Source: JAZLIL01 sp045617405 (GTDB lineage Bacteria > Bacillota > Clostridia > Lachnospirales > Lachnospiraceae). Taken from it: a DNA stretch of 18,348 bases. The DNA lies in assembly GCA_045617405.1 (NCBI GenBank), contig JAZLIL010000008.1, positions 1-18,348 on the forward strand, written 5' to 3'. The notes below the pieces were generated by a model, which did no database searches, was not told the origin of the DNA, and saw nothing but the letters and a program-made list of their open reading frames with translations. The position numbers and the translations under genes are program-made. Of the stretch, positions 1 to 7,209 are shown one piece after another (position 1 is the stretch's first letter; each line of letters opens with the position of its first letter).

Positions 1-315
1 GGTATTGTCGGACTTGAGACGGCATTTCCGATTCTTTACACCGAACTTGTAAAAACGAATTTCATATCTCTTGAAAAGCTGATAAGTCTCATGAGTATTG
101 CGCCCAGACGCAGATTCAAAATCGCGGGTGGTACGCTGGCCGGAGACAGAGCTGACCTTGCGGTTCTCGATCTTTCAAAGCACTACACCATCCGACCCGA
201 GGAATTTAAGACAATGGGCAGAAGCACGCCTTTCGCGGGACGCGAGGTTTTCGGAAAGTGCATGATGACAATCAGCCGCGGCGAGGTGGTATACAGCAGC
301 GGACGGTTAGCCTGA
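1..315 (+). CDS. pyrC: Dihydroorotase, C-terminal part (start lies outside the window)
   Basis: The window opens inside this gene in frame 1; 104 codons and a TGA stop remain. Dihydroorotase is a zinc amidohydrolase of the cytosol that closes carbamoyl-aspartate into dihydroorotate, the third step of de novo pyrimidine synthesis. The visible part begins with GIVGLETAFP, which matches the conserved segment near the C-terminal end of the barrel in class I dihydroorotases. It ends with the usual small beta domain: AGDRADLAVLDL, then STPFAGREVFGKCMMTI and GEVVYSSGRL. This tail is typical of the amidohydrolase superfamily, and the pyr genes that follow make PyrC the clear choice over allantoinase or hydantoinase. 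The metal ligands are upstream and cannot be checked. pyrK begins 36 bases downstream, so the two are probably cotranscribed. Confidence 0.9.
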   Translation, partial: GIVGLETAFPILYTELVKTNFISLEKLISLMSIAPRRRFKIAGGTLAGDRADLAVLDLSKHYTIRPEEFKTMGRSTPFAGREVFGKCMMTISRGEVVYSSGRLA

Positions 316-341
316 AGTTTAATGGGAATCCGATCGGTCAG

Positions 342-346
342 GGAGG
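342..346 (+). promoter_or_regulatory. Ribosome binding site that sets the pyrK start
   Basis: GGAGG lies 5 bases before the ATG at 352. The in-frame ATG at 322 has no such site, and the ten residues it would add do not resemble a PyrK N-terminus. The start at 352 is therefore preferred. Confidence 0.8.
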
Positions 347-351
347 ATATA

Positions 352-1092
352 ATGGATAAGTACGTAAGTGATTTCAAAATACTTGAAAATGAAAAGCTCG
401 CAAAGGAGATCTTCAGGATGCGGCTTGAAGGCAGCACCGGAGCATTTACAAATCCGGGGCAGTTCCTGAACATTAAGATTGACGGGCTTTACCTCAGAAG
501 GCCGATTTCCGTGTGCGATTTTGATGAGAATACGGTGACAATCATCTACAAGGTGGTCGGAAAAGGGACCGAAGCCATGAGTGATATGAAGCCCGGACAG
601 TCACTTAACATCATGACGGGACTTGGAAACGGGTTTGATGTGACAAAGAGCGGAATGCGTCCTCTTCTGATCGGAGGAGGAGTCGGAACGCCGCCGATGT
701 ACGGTCTTTGCAGGAGGCTTGCGGCAGAAGGGAAAAAGACTACGGTTATTCTCGGATTCAATTCTAAGGAAGATGTCTTTTATAAAAAGGAGTTTGAAGA
801 GCTCGGAGCGAAGGTCTTCGTGACGACAGTTGACGGCAGCGATGGAACAAAGGGATTCGTTACGGATGTAATGAAGGATTTGAAGGATTATACGTATTTC
901 TACACCTGTGGTCCGGGACCGATGCTTAAGGCTGTCTATGACTGCTCGGTAACGGAAGGTGAGTTAAGCTTTGAAGAGCGGATGGGCTGCGGCTTTGGAG
1001 CATGCGTCGGATGTACCTGCAGGACTAAGTACGGAAACAAGCGTATCTGCACGGACGGTCCCGTACTGATGAAGGAAGAGGTAATCTGGTAG
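352..1092 (+). CDS. pyrK: Dihydroorotate dehydrogenase B, electron transfer subunit
   Basis: PyrK (246 residues) carries FAD and a 2Fe-2S cluster and passes electrons from the PyrD flavin to NAD+. It makes a heterotetramer with class 1B PyrD. The fold is of the ferredoxin-NADP reductase type. LYLRRPISV (about 47-55) is the flavin-binding motif. LLIGGGVGTPPMYGL (about 105-119) is the start of the NAD domain, and YTCGPGPML (about 184-192) is its conserved end. The cluster ligands are at the C-terminus: Cys213, Cys218 and Cys221 in CGFGACVGC, and Cys233 in RICTDGPV, with an extra Cys223. The length is close to that of Bacillus PyrK. The gene directly precedes pyrD, as in many Firmicutes. An upstream in-frame ATG at 322 exists but lacks a ribosome binding site. 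Confidence 0.96.
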   Translation: MDKYVSDFKILENEKLAKEIFRMRLEGSTGAFTNPGQFLNIKIDGLYLRRPISVCDFDENTVTIIYKVVGKGTEAMSDMKPGQSLNIMTGLGNGFDVTKSGMRPLLIGGGVGTPPMYGLCRRLAAEGKKTTVILGFNSKEDVFYKKEFEELGAKVFVTTVDGSDGTKGFVTDVMKDLKDYTYFYTCGPGPMLKAVYDCSVTEGELSFEERMGCGFGACVGCTCRTKYGNKRICTDGPVLMKEEVIW

Positions 1093-1126
1093 AACCCATG
1101 GGTGAAAATACCGAATCGGAGGAATG

Positions 1127-2035
1127 ATGGATACAAAAGTAACACTGACCGGTCTTGAACTTGATAATCCGGTGATTCCCGCAAGCGGAACATTCGGGTA
1201 CGGTTACGAGTTCATGAGATTTTACGACATAAATATTCTCGGAAGCTTTTCGTTTAAGGGAACAACCGGGGAGCCGAGGTTCGGAAATCCGACACCGAGG
1301 ATTGCCGAGTGCGAGAGCGGGATGTTAAATTCAGTCGGACTCGCAAATCCCGGTGTAGAGAAGGTAATTACCGAGGAGCTTCCGAAACTTCGGGAGGTTT
1401 TTCATAAGAAGGTCATTGCAAATGTCAGCGGTTTTTCACTTGACGAGTACGTGTCAAACTGTGAAAAGCTTGATGCGTGCGAGGAAGTCGGACTGCTCGA
1501 GGTCAACATCAGCTGCCCTAACGTTCATAACGGCGGAATGAGCTTCGGCACCGACCCCGAATGTGCGGCACAAGTAACCAGGGCAGTTAAGGAGAGATGT
1601 TCGAAGCCTGTTTACATCAAGCTCACACCGAACGTTACCGACATTACCGGGATTGCGAAAGCATGTGAGGAAGCGGGTGCAGACGGTCTGAGTCTCATTA
1701 ACACGCTGATGGGAATGCGTCTTGATCTTCGGAAGCGCAAACCGCTGATGCCGAACAAAACCGGCGGACTCTCGGGTCCTGCAATCTTCCCGGTTGCACT
1801 TGCCAAGGTCTACAGCGTTTTCGAGGCGGTAAAGATTCCGATTATCGGAATGGGCGGCGTCTCAACGGCCGAGGATGTAATCGAGATGATGATGTGCGGT
1901 GCTGCGGCAGTGGAGGTCGGAGCGGCAAACCTTGTAAATCCCTATGCCTGCAGGGATATCATCAATGCACTTCCGCAGGCGATGGAAAAGTACGGAATAA
2001 AAAGCCTGAAAGAAATAATCGGTGCGGCGCACTGA
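1127..2035 (+). CDS. pyrD: Dihydroorotate dehydrogenase B, catalytic subunit (class 1B)
   Basis: PyrD oxidises dihydroorotate to orotate on FMN, the fourth pyrimidine step; in class 1B the electrons leave through PyrK to NAD+. The protein is a TIM barrel of about 302 residues. NPVIPASGTFGYG (about 14-26) and NSVGLANPG (about 68-76) are typical. The catalytic base is the cysteine of NISCPNV (Cys130), a class 1 feature; class 2 enzymes have serine. IKLTPNVTDI, LINTLMGMRLD and GGLSGPAI build the active site and IIGMGGV the phosphate site for FMN. Two ATGs overlap at 1124 and 1127. GGAGG at 1118-1122 is only one base from the first and four from the second, so 1127 is preferred; the difference is one methionine. 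The neighbouring pyrK supports class 1B. Confidence 0.96.
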   Translation: MDTKVTLTGLELDNPVIPASGTFGYGYEFMRFYDINILGSFSFKGTTGEPRFGNPTPRIAECESGMLNSVGLANPGVEKVITEELPKLREVFHKKVIANVSGFSLDEYVSNCEKLDACEEVGLLEVNISCPNVHNGGMSFGTDPECAAQVTRAVKERCSKPVYIKLTPNVTDITGIAKACEEAGADGLSLINTLMGMRLDLRKRKPLMPNKTGGLSGPAIFPVALAKVYSVFEAVKIPIIGMGGVSTAEDVIEMMMCGAAAVEVGAANLVNPYACRDIINALPQAMEKYGIKSLKEIIGAAH

Positions 2036-2091
2036 CACAGCCGGAAAAGAGGCGCCTTTCGGGCAGGTTAATACAGAGGAGGTTATTTTTT

Positions 2092-2793
2092 ATGGCTAAA
2101 GATGTTATTATCGCATGCGATTTCGCCGGAAGCGGGGAAGTGCTTGAGTTTCTTGACAAGTTTAAGGATGAGAAGCCCTTTGTAAAGATCGGCATGGAGC
2201 TTTTCTATGCGGCAGGTCCCGAAATCGTTCGTGAGATCAAGAAGAGAGGACACAAGATTTTCCTTGATCTGAAGCTTCACGATATTCCGAACACCGTAAA
2301 GAAGACCATGAAGGTTCTTTCCGAACTCGATGTTGATATGACAAATCTGCATGCGTCAGGAACAAAAGCCATGATGGAGGCAGCGCTCGAGGGCCTCACA
2401 AGGCCTGACGGGACGAGGCCGATGCTGATTGCCGTTACGCAGCTCACATCCACGAGCGAGGAGAGAATGCACGGCGAGCTCTTAATAAATGCCCCTCTGG
2501 AGGAAGTGGTTATGCACTATGCCGAGAATGCCGCATCAGCAGGACTTGACGGAGTTGTGTGCTCGCCGCTCGAGGCAGGTGCTGTTCACGGTCGCTGTGG
2601 TGAGGGCTTCTGCACGGTAACACCCGGTGTCCGTTTTGCAGACGGCGAGGTCGGTGATCAGGTCAGGGTGACAACACCCGAGCGTGCAAGGCAGATTGGT
2701 TCCGACTACATTGTAATGGGACGTCCCATTACTCAGGCGGTGGATCCTGTGGCAGCGTACAAAAGAGCAGTAAAGGAATTTCTTAACATATAA
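2092..2793 (+). CDS. pyrF: Orotidine-5'-phosphate decarboxylase
   Basis: PyrF (233 residues) decarboxylates OMP to UMP, the last step of the pathway, as a cytosolic homodimer. The catalytic Lys-Asp-Lys-Asp array is visible: Lys32 in VKIGMELFY, then Asp59, Lys61 and Asp64 in DLKLHDIPNTV. The phosphate-binding end, YIVMGRPITQA, lies near the C-terminus. The length fits the Bacillus-type group, not the longer archaeal or fungal forms. The reading frame is open far upstream, into pyrD, but the start at 2092 is chosen because AGAGGAGG (2075-2082) sits 9 bases before it and the protein MAKDVIIACDF begins as expected. The gene lies between pyrD and pyrE in a compact operon. Confidence 0.96.
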   Translation: MAKDVIIACDFAGSGEVLEFLDKFKDEKPFVKIGMELFYAAGPEIVREIKKRGHKIFLDLKLHDIPNTVKKTMKVLSELDVDMTNLHASGTKAMMEAALEGLTRPDGTRPMLIAVTQLTSTSEERMHGELLINAPLEEVVMHYAENAASAGLDGVVCSPLEAGAVHGRCGEGFCTVTPGVRFADGEVGDQVRVTTPERARQIGSDYIVMGRPITQAVDPVAAYKRAVKEFLNI

Positions 2794-2806
2794 AAGGAGG
2801 CAGTAC

Positions 2807-3442
2807 ATGAACGTTCGCGAAACAGTAGCAAAGGAGCTCCTTTCAATCGGAGCCGTATTCTTCAGACCGAATGAGCCCTTCACTTGGGCAAGCGGAATCA
2901 AGAGCCCCGTTTACTGCGATAACAGGCTCATCCTTACGGCACCCGAAACGAGGAAGATTGTTGAACAGGCAATTGCTGACACGGTAAAGGCCGAGTATCC
3001 CGAGGCAGAGGTTCTCATGGGAACAAGCACGGCAGGTATCGCACATGCAGCGATTGCAGCGTCAATCCTTAATATGCCGATGGGCTATGTCCGTTCGAGC
3101 TCAAAGGATCATGGCAGGGGAAACCAGATCGAGGGCAAGCTTGAGAAAGGGCAGAAGGTTGTTGTTATCGAGGATCTTATTTCCACGGGCGGCAGCGTAA
3201 TCGATGTTGTAACCGCACTTCGCGAAGCCGGAGCAGAGGTTCTCGGAATCGTCAGCATTTTCACCTACGGTATGATTCGCGGATTTGAACGACTCAGCGC
3301 AGCAGATGTTCGCAATGTCAGCCTTACCGATTTTGACTGCATCGCAAAGGTCGCAGCAGAAGAAAACTACATTGCAGCCGATGATGTTGCCCGCCTCCTT
3401 AAGTTCAGAGACAACCCTTCAGATGAAAGTTGGATAAAATAG
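2807..3442 (+). CDS. pyrE: Orotate phosphoribosyltransferase
   Basis: PyrE (211 residues) joins orotate and PRPP to give OMP and pyrophosphate. It belongs to the type I phosphoribosyltransferases and works as a dimer. The PRPP-binding signature VVVIEDLISTGGS is at about 118-130. The mobile catalytic loop is also present: YVRSSSKDHGRGNQIEG (about 94-110), with the Lys and His expected of this family. FTWASGIKSPVYCDNR (about 25-40) forms part of the substrate site. The start is set by AAGGAGG (2794-2800), 6 bases before the ATG. The gene begins 13 bases after pyrF and stops one base before pyrB, which points to translational coupling with pyrB. Confidence 0.96.
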   Translation: MNVRETVAKELLSIGAVFFRPNEPFTWASGIKSPVYCDNRLILTAPETRKIVEQAIADTVKAEYPEAEVLMGTSTAGIAHAAIAASILNMPMGYVRSSSKDHGRGNQIEGKLEKGQKVVVIEDLISTGGSVIDVVTALREAGAEVLGIVSIFTYGMIRGFERLSAADVRNVSLTDFDCIAKVAAEENYIAADDVARLLKFRDNPSDESWIK

Positions 3443-3443
3443 T

Positions 3444-4361
3444 ATGAAAAACCTGATCGACATCCTGGATCTTTCCACAGAAGAGATTGATGAACTGATT
3501 GAAACAGCTTCAAAAATCATCGCAGATCCGGAAAAATATAATGAGATTGCAAGACACAAAAAGCTTGCCACGCTTTTCTTTGAGCCGTCAACAAGAACAA
3601 GACTCAGCTTTGAGGCAGCCATGCTTGATCTTGGCGGAAGTGTTCTCGGCTTCTCGGAAGCCGCATCGAGTTCGGCGGCAAAGGGCGAGAGTGTTTCAGA
3701 CACTGTACGTACCGTGTCGAGCTATGTTGACATCATTGCCATGAGACATCCGAAGGAGGGCGCTCCTCTTGTAGCCTCGATGCGTTCTGAGGTGCCCATC
3801 ATCAATGCCGGTGACGGCGGTCACAATCATCCGACCCAGACGCTCACTGATCTGCTCACCATCAGGCGTGAGAAGGGACGCTTTGAGAACCTGACCATCG
3901 GCCTTTGCGGCGATTTGAAATTCGGCCGCACCGTGCACTCGCTTCTCTTTGCAATGTCGAGATACGCGGGAGTAAAGTTTGTACTGATTTCACCGGACGA
4001 GCTTCGTATTCCCGAGTATGTCAAGGAGGTTCTTCTTGACAGGAAAAAGATTCCCTATGAAGAAACGACGGATCTTCTCGCTGTAATGCCAAAGCTTGAC
4101 ATTCTCTACATGACGAGAGTACAGCGTGAGCGTTTCTTCAACGAGCAGGATTACATCCGTCTTAAGGACAGCTACATTCTGACCGAAAACAAGCTCGAGA
4201 ATGCAAAAGAGGATCTTTGCATCATGCACCCGCTTCCCCGTGTAAACGAGATCTCGGTGGATGTGGACGACGATCCGCGTGCATGCTATTTCAAACAGGT
4301 TAAGAACGGCAAATTTATCAGAATGGCACTTATAATGAAGCTGCTGGGACTTGATGCATAG
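3444..4361 (+). CDS. pyrB: Aspartate carbamoyltransferase, catalytic chain
   Basis: PyrB (305 residues) condenses carbamoyl phosphate with aspartate, the committed pyrimidine step. The carbamoyl-phosphate motif FEPSTRTR is at about 46-53 and the mobile loop with its lysine, SSSAAKGESVSDTVR, at about 75-89. HPTQTLTDL (about 129-137) and MHPLPRVNEI (about 261-270) complete the active site. The length matches catalytic chains of the PyrB/PyrI holoenzyme, and pyrI follows after 12 bases, so an allosteric complex of catalytic trimers and regulatory dimers is likely. The ATG is one base after the pyrE stop and has no strong ribosome binding site of its own, only a weak purine-rich stretch inside the end of pyrE. 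Its translation probably depends on ribosomes finishing pyrE. Confidence 0.96.
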   Translation: MKNLIDILDLSTEEIDELIETASKIIADPEKYNEIARHKKLATLFFEPSTRTRLSFEAAMLDLGGSVLGFSEAASSSAAKGESVSDTVRTVSSYVDIIAMRHPKEGAPLVASMRSEVPIINAGDGGHNHPTQTLTDLLTIRREKGRFENLTIGLCGDLKFGRTVHSLLFAMSRYAGVKFVLISPDELRIPEYVKEVLLDRKKIPYEETTDLLAVMPKLDILYMTRVQRERFFNEQDYIRLKDSYILTENKLENAKEDLCIMHPLPRVNEISVDVDDDPRACYFKQVKNGKFIRMALIMKLLGLDA

Positions 4362-4373
4362 AATGGAGTTTAT

Positions 4374-4790
4374 ATGAATGTTGATGAAATTATGAACGGT
4401 ATTGTGATCGATCACATCAAGGCCGGAAAGAGTATGGAGCTGTACAAGGCACTTAATCTCGATGAGATGGAATGCTGCGTCGCAATAATAAAAAATGTTC
4501 CGAGCGAGAAGATGGGAAAGAAGGACATCATTAAGGTAGATGAATTTCTTGATGTCGATCTTAATGCCCTTGGTTATATTGATCCAAACATCACAGTTAA
4601 CATCATCAAAGACGGCGTCAGGGTTAAAAAATATCACATAGACCTTCCCGAAACCGTACGAGATGTTATAAAATGTAAGAATCCACGTTGTATCACAAGC
4701 GTAGAGCAGGAGCTGCCCCAGGTCTTCCGTCTCGTTGACCGGGAGAGGGGCGTGTACCGCTGCATCTACTGTGAATCAAAGGCAAGGTAG
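4374..4790 (+). CDS. pyrI: Aspartate carbamoyltransferase, regulatory chain
   Basis: PyrI (138 residues) binds nucleotide effectors and links catalytic trimers of PyrB. The N-terminal allosteric domain starts with NGIVIDHIKAGKSMELYKAL, which fits the family. The C-terminal zinc domain has all four ligands in the right spacing: Cys101 and Cys106 in CKNPRC, and Cys130 and Cys133 in CIYC. NITVNIIKDGVRVKKY is the conserved strand pair between the two domains. The start has GGAG at 4365-4368, 5 bases upstream. Bacillus lacks pyrI, but many clostridia have it, so feedback control of ATCase by nucleotides is expected here. This is the last pyrimidine gene; purE follows after 76 bases with no visible terminator. 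Confidence 0.95.
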   Translation: MNVDEIMNGIVIDHIKAGKSMELYKALNLDEMECCVAIIKNVPSEKMGKKDIIKVDEFLDVDLNALGYIDPNITVNIIKDGVRVKKYHIDLPETVRDVIKCKNPRCITSVEQELPQVFRLVDRERGVYRCIYCESKAR

Positions 4791-4866
4791 CGGGCAGGGA
4801 CAGTTCTTTTGCGGTTAAAGAAAAGCATCGGAGCTGTTTACGGCGGCAAGGAGAATCGGAGGTTAT

Positions 4867-5364
4867 ATGAAAAAAGTAGCAATCATCATGGGAAGCGACA
4901 GCGATCTTCCCGTTGTAGGAAAGGCAATCGATGTCCTCAAGGAGTACGGAGTTCCCTTTGAGGCACATGTATATTCGGCACACAGGACACCGGTAGAGGC
5001 AAAGCAGTTCTCCGAGAATGCGGCAGCAAATGGTTTCGGTGTCATTATTGCGGCAGCCGGCAAGGCAGCACATCTCGCAGGCGCAATAGCAGCCAGCACA
5101 GTGCTTCCCGTTATCGGAATCCCCGTTAAGGCATCGGTTCTTGACGGCATGGATGCCCTTTTGTCAACTGTTCAGATGCCCTCAGGCATTCCGGTTGCAA
5201 CAGTTGCAATCGACGGAGCGGCAAACGCAGCACTTCTTGCAATCGAAATCCTTGCAGTAAGCGATGAAGGACTTGCTGCAAAGCTTGCCGATGCGAGAAA
5301 GAAAGCAACCGAAAAGGTTCTCGCAGCCGATGCAAAATTACAGGATACATTATCATCCAGATAA
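4867..5364 (+). CDS. purE: N5-carboxyaminoimidazole ribonucleotide mutase (class I PurE)
   Basis: PurE (165 residues) moves the carboxyl group of N5-CAIR to give CAIR; in some lineages a class II form uses AIR and CO2 directly. The motifs are clear: GSDSD (9-13), YSAHRTP (36-42) with the catalytic histidine, AGKAAHLAGAIAA (about 64-76), and LLSTVQMPSGIPVATVAI (about 98-115). Class I is the normal bacterial type, but a PurK partner is not in the window, so which chemistry it runs cannot be settled here. The start follows GGAGG (4858-4862) by 4 bases. The last codons and the stop lie inside the left arm and loop of a perfect 15-base-pair hairpin (5348-5382), which is unusual. Confidence 0.95.
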   Translation: MKKVAIIMGSDSDLPVVGKAIDVLKEYGVPFEAHVYSAHRTPVEAKQFSENAAANGFGVIIAAAGKAAHLAGAIAASTVLPVIGIPVKASVLDGMDALLSTVQMPSGIPVATVAIDGAANAALLAIEILAVSDEGLAAKLADARKKATEKVLAADAKLQDTLSSR

Positions 5365-5382
5365 AACATCTGGATGATAATG
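5348..5382 (+). promoter_or_regulatory. Perfect 15-bp hairpin spanning the purE stop codon
   Basis: The arms 5348-5362 and 5368-5382 are exact reverse complements and enclose a 5-base loop (AAAAC). The purE stop codon TAA (5362-5364) sits at the edge of the loop. No T-run follows, so it is not a classical intrinsic terminator. The right arm can instead pair with 5471-5479, next to the purM ribosome binding site. A role in RNA stability or in coupling purE to purM translation is inferred. Confidence 0.6.
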
Positions 5383-5395
5383 AATATTGATGCGA

Positions 5396-5461
5396 CCGAT
5401 CCCGAGAGGAAGATGTCAGCTTTCGCTGATCGGGATCGGCGCCGTGACTCGCAAGCGAGTC
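5396..5461 (+). repeat. Structured intergenic element with two hairpins between purE and purM
   Basis: Hairpin A: the arms 5396-5405 and 5430-5439 pair over 10 bp. Its apical part has a second 5-bp stem (5416-5420 with 5425-5429, loop TTTC), leaving a one-sided 10-base bulge. Hairpin B: GACTCGC (5446-5452) pairs with GCGAGTC (5455-5461). The block is richer in G and C than the flanks and is bounded by copies of CATCCAGATA (5354-5363 and 5471-5480). It could be a dispersed palindromic repeat or a structured leader. I do not recognise it as a known riboswitch. Confidence 0.5.
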
Positions 5462-5496
5462 CCGATAATACATCCAGATAGGAGAGAGAAAACAAT

Positions 5497-6537
5497 ATGA
5501 AGAGTTTCAGTGAAAGCTACAAGGAAGCAGGCGTTGACATCACGGCCGGTTATAAGGCAGTGGAACTGATGAAGCAGCACATCGCAAGGACAATCATCAA
5601 GGGCGCAGATTCAGAGATCGGCGGCTTCGGCGGACTTTTTGAGATGGATCTTACAGGAATCACAAAACCGGTTTTAGTCAGCGGAACTGACGGAGTCGGA
5701 ACAAAGCTTAAGCTTGCATTCCTCATGGATAAGCATGACACAGTCGGCATCGACTGCGTTGCCATGTGTGTCAATGACATCATCTGCTGCGGAGCAAAGC
5801 CACTGTTCTTCCTCGATTACATCGCATGCGGAAAGAATTATCCCGAGCGTATCGCTTCAATCGTAAGCGGCGTTGCAGAGGGCTGTGTTCAGGCCGGATG
5901 TGCTCTAATCGGCGGCGAGACGGCTGAAATGCCCGGCTTCTATCCCGAAGACGAGTACGATCTTGCAGGCTATTCTACCGGTGTAGTTGACAAGAGCAGA
6001 ATCCTTGACAAGTCAAAAATGAAAGAGGGAGATGTAGTTATAGCACTTCCTTCAAGCGGCGTTCACTCGAACGGCTTCTCGCTTGTAAGAAAGATTTTCA
6101 ATGTGGAGAATTCAAAGATAGACGTTCCGGTTGATGAGCTTTCGGGCAAGAGCGTCGGAGAGACACTCCTTACACCTACGAAGATCTATGTTAAGCCTAT
6201 GCTTGCACTCTTCGACGAAGTGACAGTCAAAGGCGTATCCCACATCACGGGCGGCGGCTTCTACGAGAATATCCCGAGATCCATTCCCGACGGCTTCGGT
6301 GCAAGAATCGAGCGCAAGGCGGTCAAGGTTCTTCCCATCTTTGACCTTATGACAAGGAAGGCAGGTATTCCCGAGCGCGACATGTTCAACACCTTCAACA
6401 TGGGTGTAGGTATGAGTGCGGTTGTGGCTTCAGAGGATGCCGACAAGGCAATCGGAATATTAAAGGCAAACGGAATTGATGCTTACGCAATGGGTGAAAT
6501 CGTAAAGTCGGACGACAAGGTTCAGATAATTCAGTAA
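5497..6537 (+). CDS. purM: Phosphoribosylformylglycinamidine cyclo-ligase (AIR synthetase)
   Basis: PurM (346 residues) closes FGAM to AIR using ATP, the fifth purine step, as a cytosolic dimer. It shares its fold with the PurL synthetase domain. Conserved blocks are seen in order: GTDGVGTKLK (63-72), MCVNDIICCGAKPLFFLDYIA (from 90), GGETAEMPGFY (139-149), YDLAGYSTG, SSGVHSNGFSLVRK and HITGGGFYENIPR. The length matches the family. The start follows AGGAGAG (5480-5486) by 10 bases, and that site directly abuts a segment (5471-5479) able to pair with 5368-5376 upstream. purN follows 19 bases after the stop. Confidence 0.96.
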   Translation: MKSFSESYKEAGVDITAGYKAVELMKQHIARTIIKGADSEIGGFGGLFEMDLTGITKPVLVSGTDGVGTKLKLAFLMDKHDTVGIDCVAMCVNDIICCGAKPLFFLDYIACGKNYPERIASIVSGVAEGCVQAGCALIGGETAEMPGFYPEDEYDLAGYSTGVVDKSRILDKSKMKEGDVVIALPSSGVHSNGFSLVRKIFNVENSKIDVPVDELSGKSVGETLLTPTKIYVKPMLALFDEVTVKGVSHITGGGFYENIPRSIPDGFGARIERKAVKVLPIFDLMTRKAGIPERDMFNTFNMGVGMSAVVASEDADKAIGILKANGIDAYAMGEIVKSDDKVQIIQ

Positions 6538-6556
6538 TCGATCCGGGGGAAATCTT

Positions 6557-7153
6557 ATGAGAAAGCTTAGAACGGCCGTCCTTGTTTCCGGCGGCGGAAC
6601 AAATCTTCAGGCACTGATTGACAGGCAGGAAGCGGGAAAGCTTAAATATGCCGAGCTGGTGCTTGTCGTTTCGAATAAACCCGGAGCTTTCGCTCTTGAG
6701 AGAGCGGCAAAGGCCGGAATTGAGAGCGAGAGTATCGACAAAAAAGTTCTCGGTCAGAAAGGCTTCGAGGCGGAACTCAAAAAGCTGCTGGCACAAAAGG
6801 AAATTGAGTTTATCGTGCTTGCCGGGTTCATGTGCATCCTTACGGCGGATTTTACCCGTGAATATGAAGGGCGTATCATAAACATTCATCCTGCCCTGAT
6901 ACCGAGTTTCTGCGGCGAGGGGTATTACGGGCTGAGGGTTCACGAGGAAGCCTTAAAGTACGGTGTCAAAGTAACCGGTGCTACAGTGCACTATGTTAAT
7001 GAGATTCCGGACGGTGGCCGGATTATCATTCAGAAAGCAGTTTATATAAAAGAGGGTGATACACCCGAGATACTTCAAAGGCGTGTCATGGAGCAGGCAG
7101 AGTGGAAAATCCTGCCGAAGGCTCTTGACATCGCAGCAAAGAAATTGTGTTAA
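6557..7153 (+). CDS. purN: Phosphoribosylglycinamide formyltransferase (10-formyl-THF dependent)
   Basis: PurN (198 residues) transfers a formyl group from 10-formyltetrahydrofolate to GAR, giving FGAR. The N-terminal phosphate loop is VLVSGGGTNLQAL (8-20). The catalytic triad is present: Asn109 and His111 in INIHPALIPSF, and Asp152 in VNEIPDGGR. In most homologues I know, the Asp is followed by Gly-Gly-Pro or x-Gly-Pro; here position 155 is Arg instead of Pro, a small departure next to the active site. The start has GGGGA at 6546-6550 upstream. The gene sits between purM and the IMP cyclohydrolase gene, and a small hairpin follows its stop. Confidence 0.95.
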   Translation: MRKLRTAVLVSGGGTNLQALIDRQEAGKLKYAELVLVVSNKPGAFALERAAKAGIESESIDKKVLGQKGFEAELKKLLAQKEIEFIVLAGFMCILTADFTREYEGRIINIHPALIPSFCGEGYYGLRVHEEALKYGVKVTGATVHYVNEIPDGGRIIIQKAVYIKEGDTPEILQRRVMEQAEWKILPKALDIAAKKLC

Positions 7154-7155
7154 TT

Positions 7156-7179
7156 CCTCACCGCAAGGCGGTTTTGAGG
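7156..7179 (+). repeat. Small intercistronic hairpin after purN
   Basis: CCTC (7156-7159) pairs with GAGG (7176-7179), and ACCGC (7160-7164) with GCGGT (7168-7172). The loop is AAG and there is a three-T bulge. No T-run follows, so termination is unlikely. It may stabilise a transcript end or cause a pause. Confidence 0.4.
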
Positions 7180-7209
7180 TAAGTGTGAACTAAAGTAAGG
7201 AGGAAGAAT

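Noticed and set aside
1094..1103. The 10-base palindrome ACCCATGGGT between pyrK and pyrD
   Set aside because: It is a single short palindrome with no repeat or nearby promoter, within what chance would give.
1894..2091. An upstream in-frame extension of pyrF overlapping pyrD
   Set aside because: A strong ribosome binding site at 2075-2082 and the normal PyrF N-terminus place the start at 2092.
3990..4637. A 215-codon open frame on the minus strand across pyrB and pyrI
   Set aside because: It lies antisense to two well-supported genes, has no ribosome binding site or recognisable motif, and its composition is that of a shadow frame.
4791..4866. A purine riboswitch or PurR-type site before purE
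   Set aside because: The 76-base gap has no three-way-junction architecture, no terminator and no inverted pair that I can recognise as an operator.
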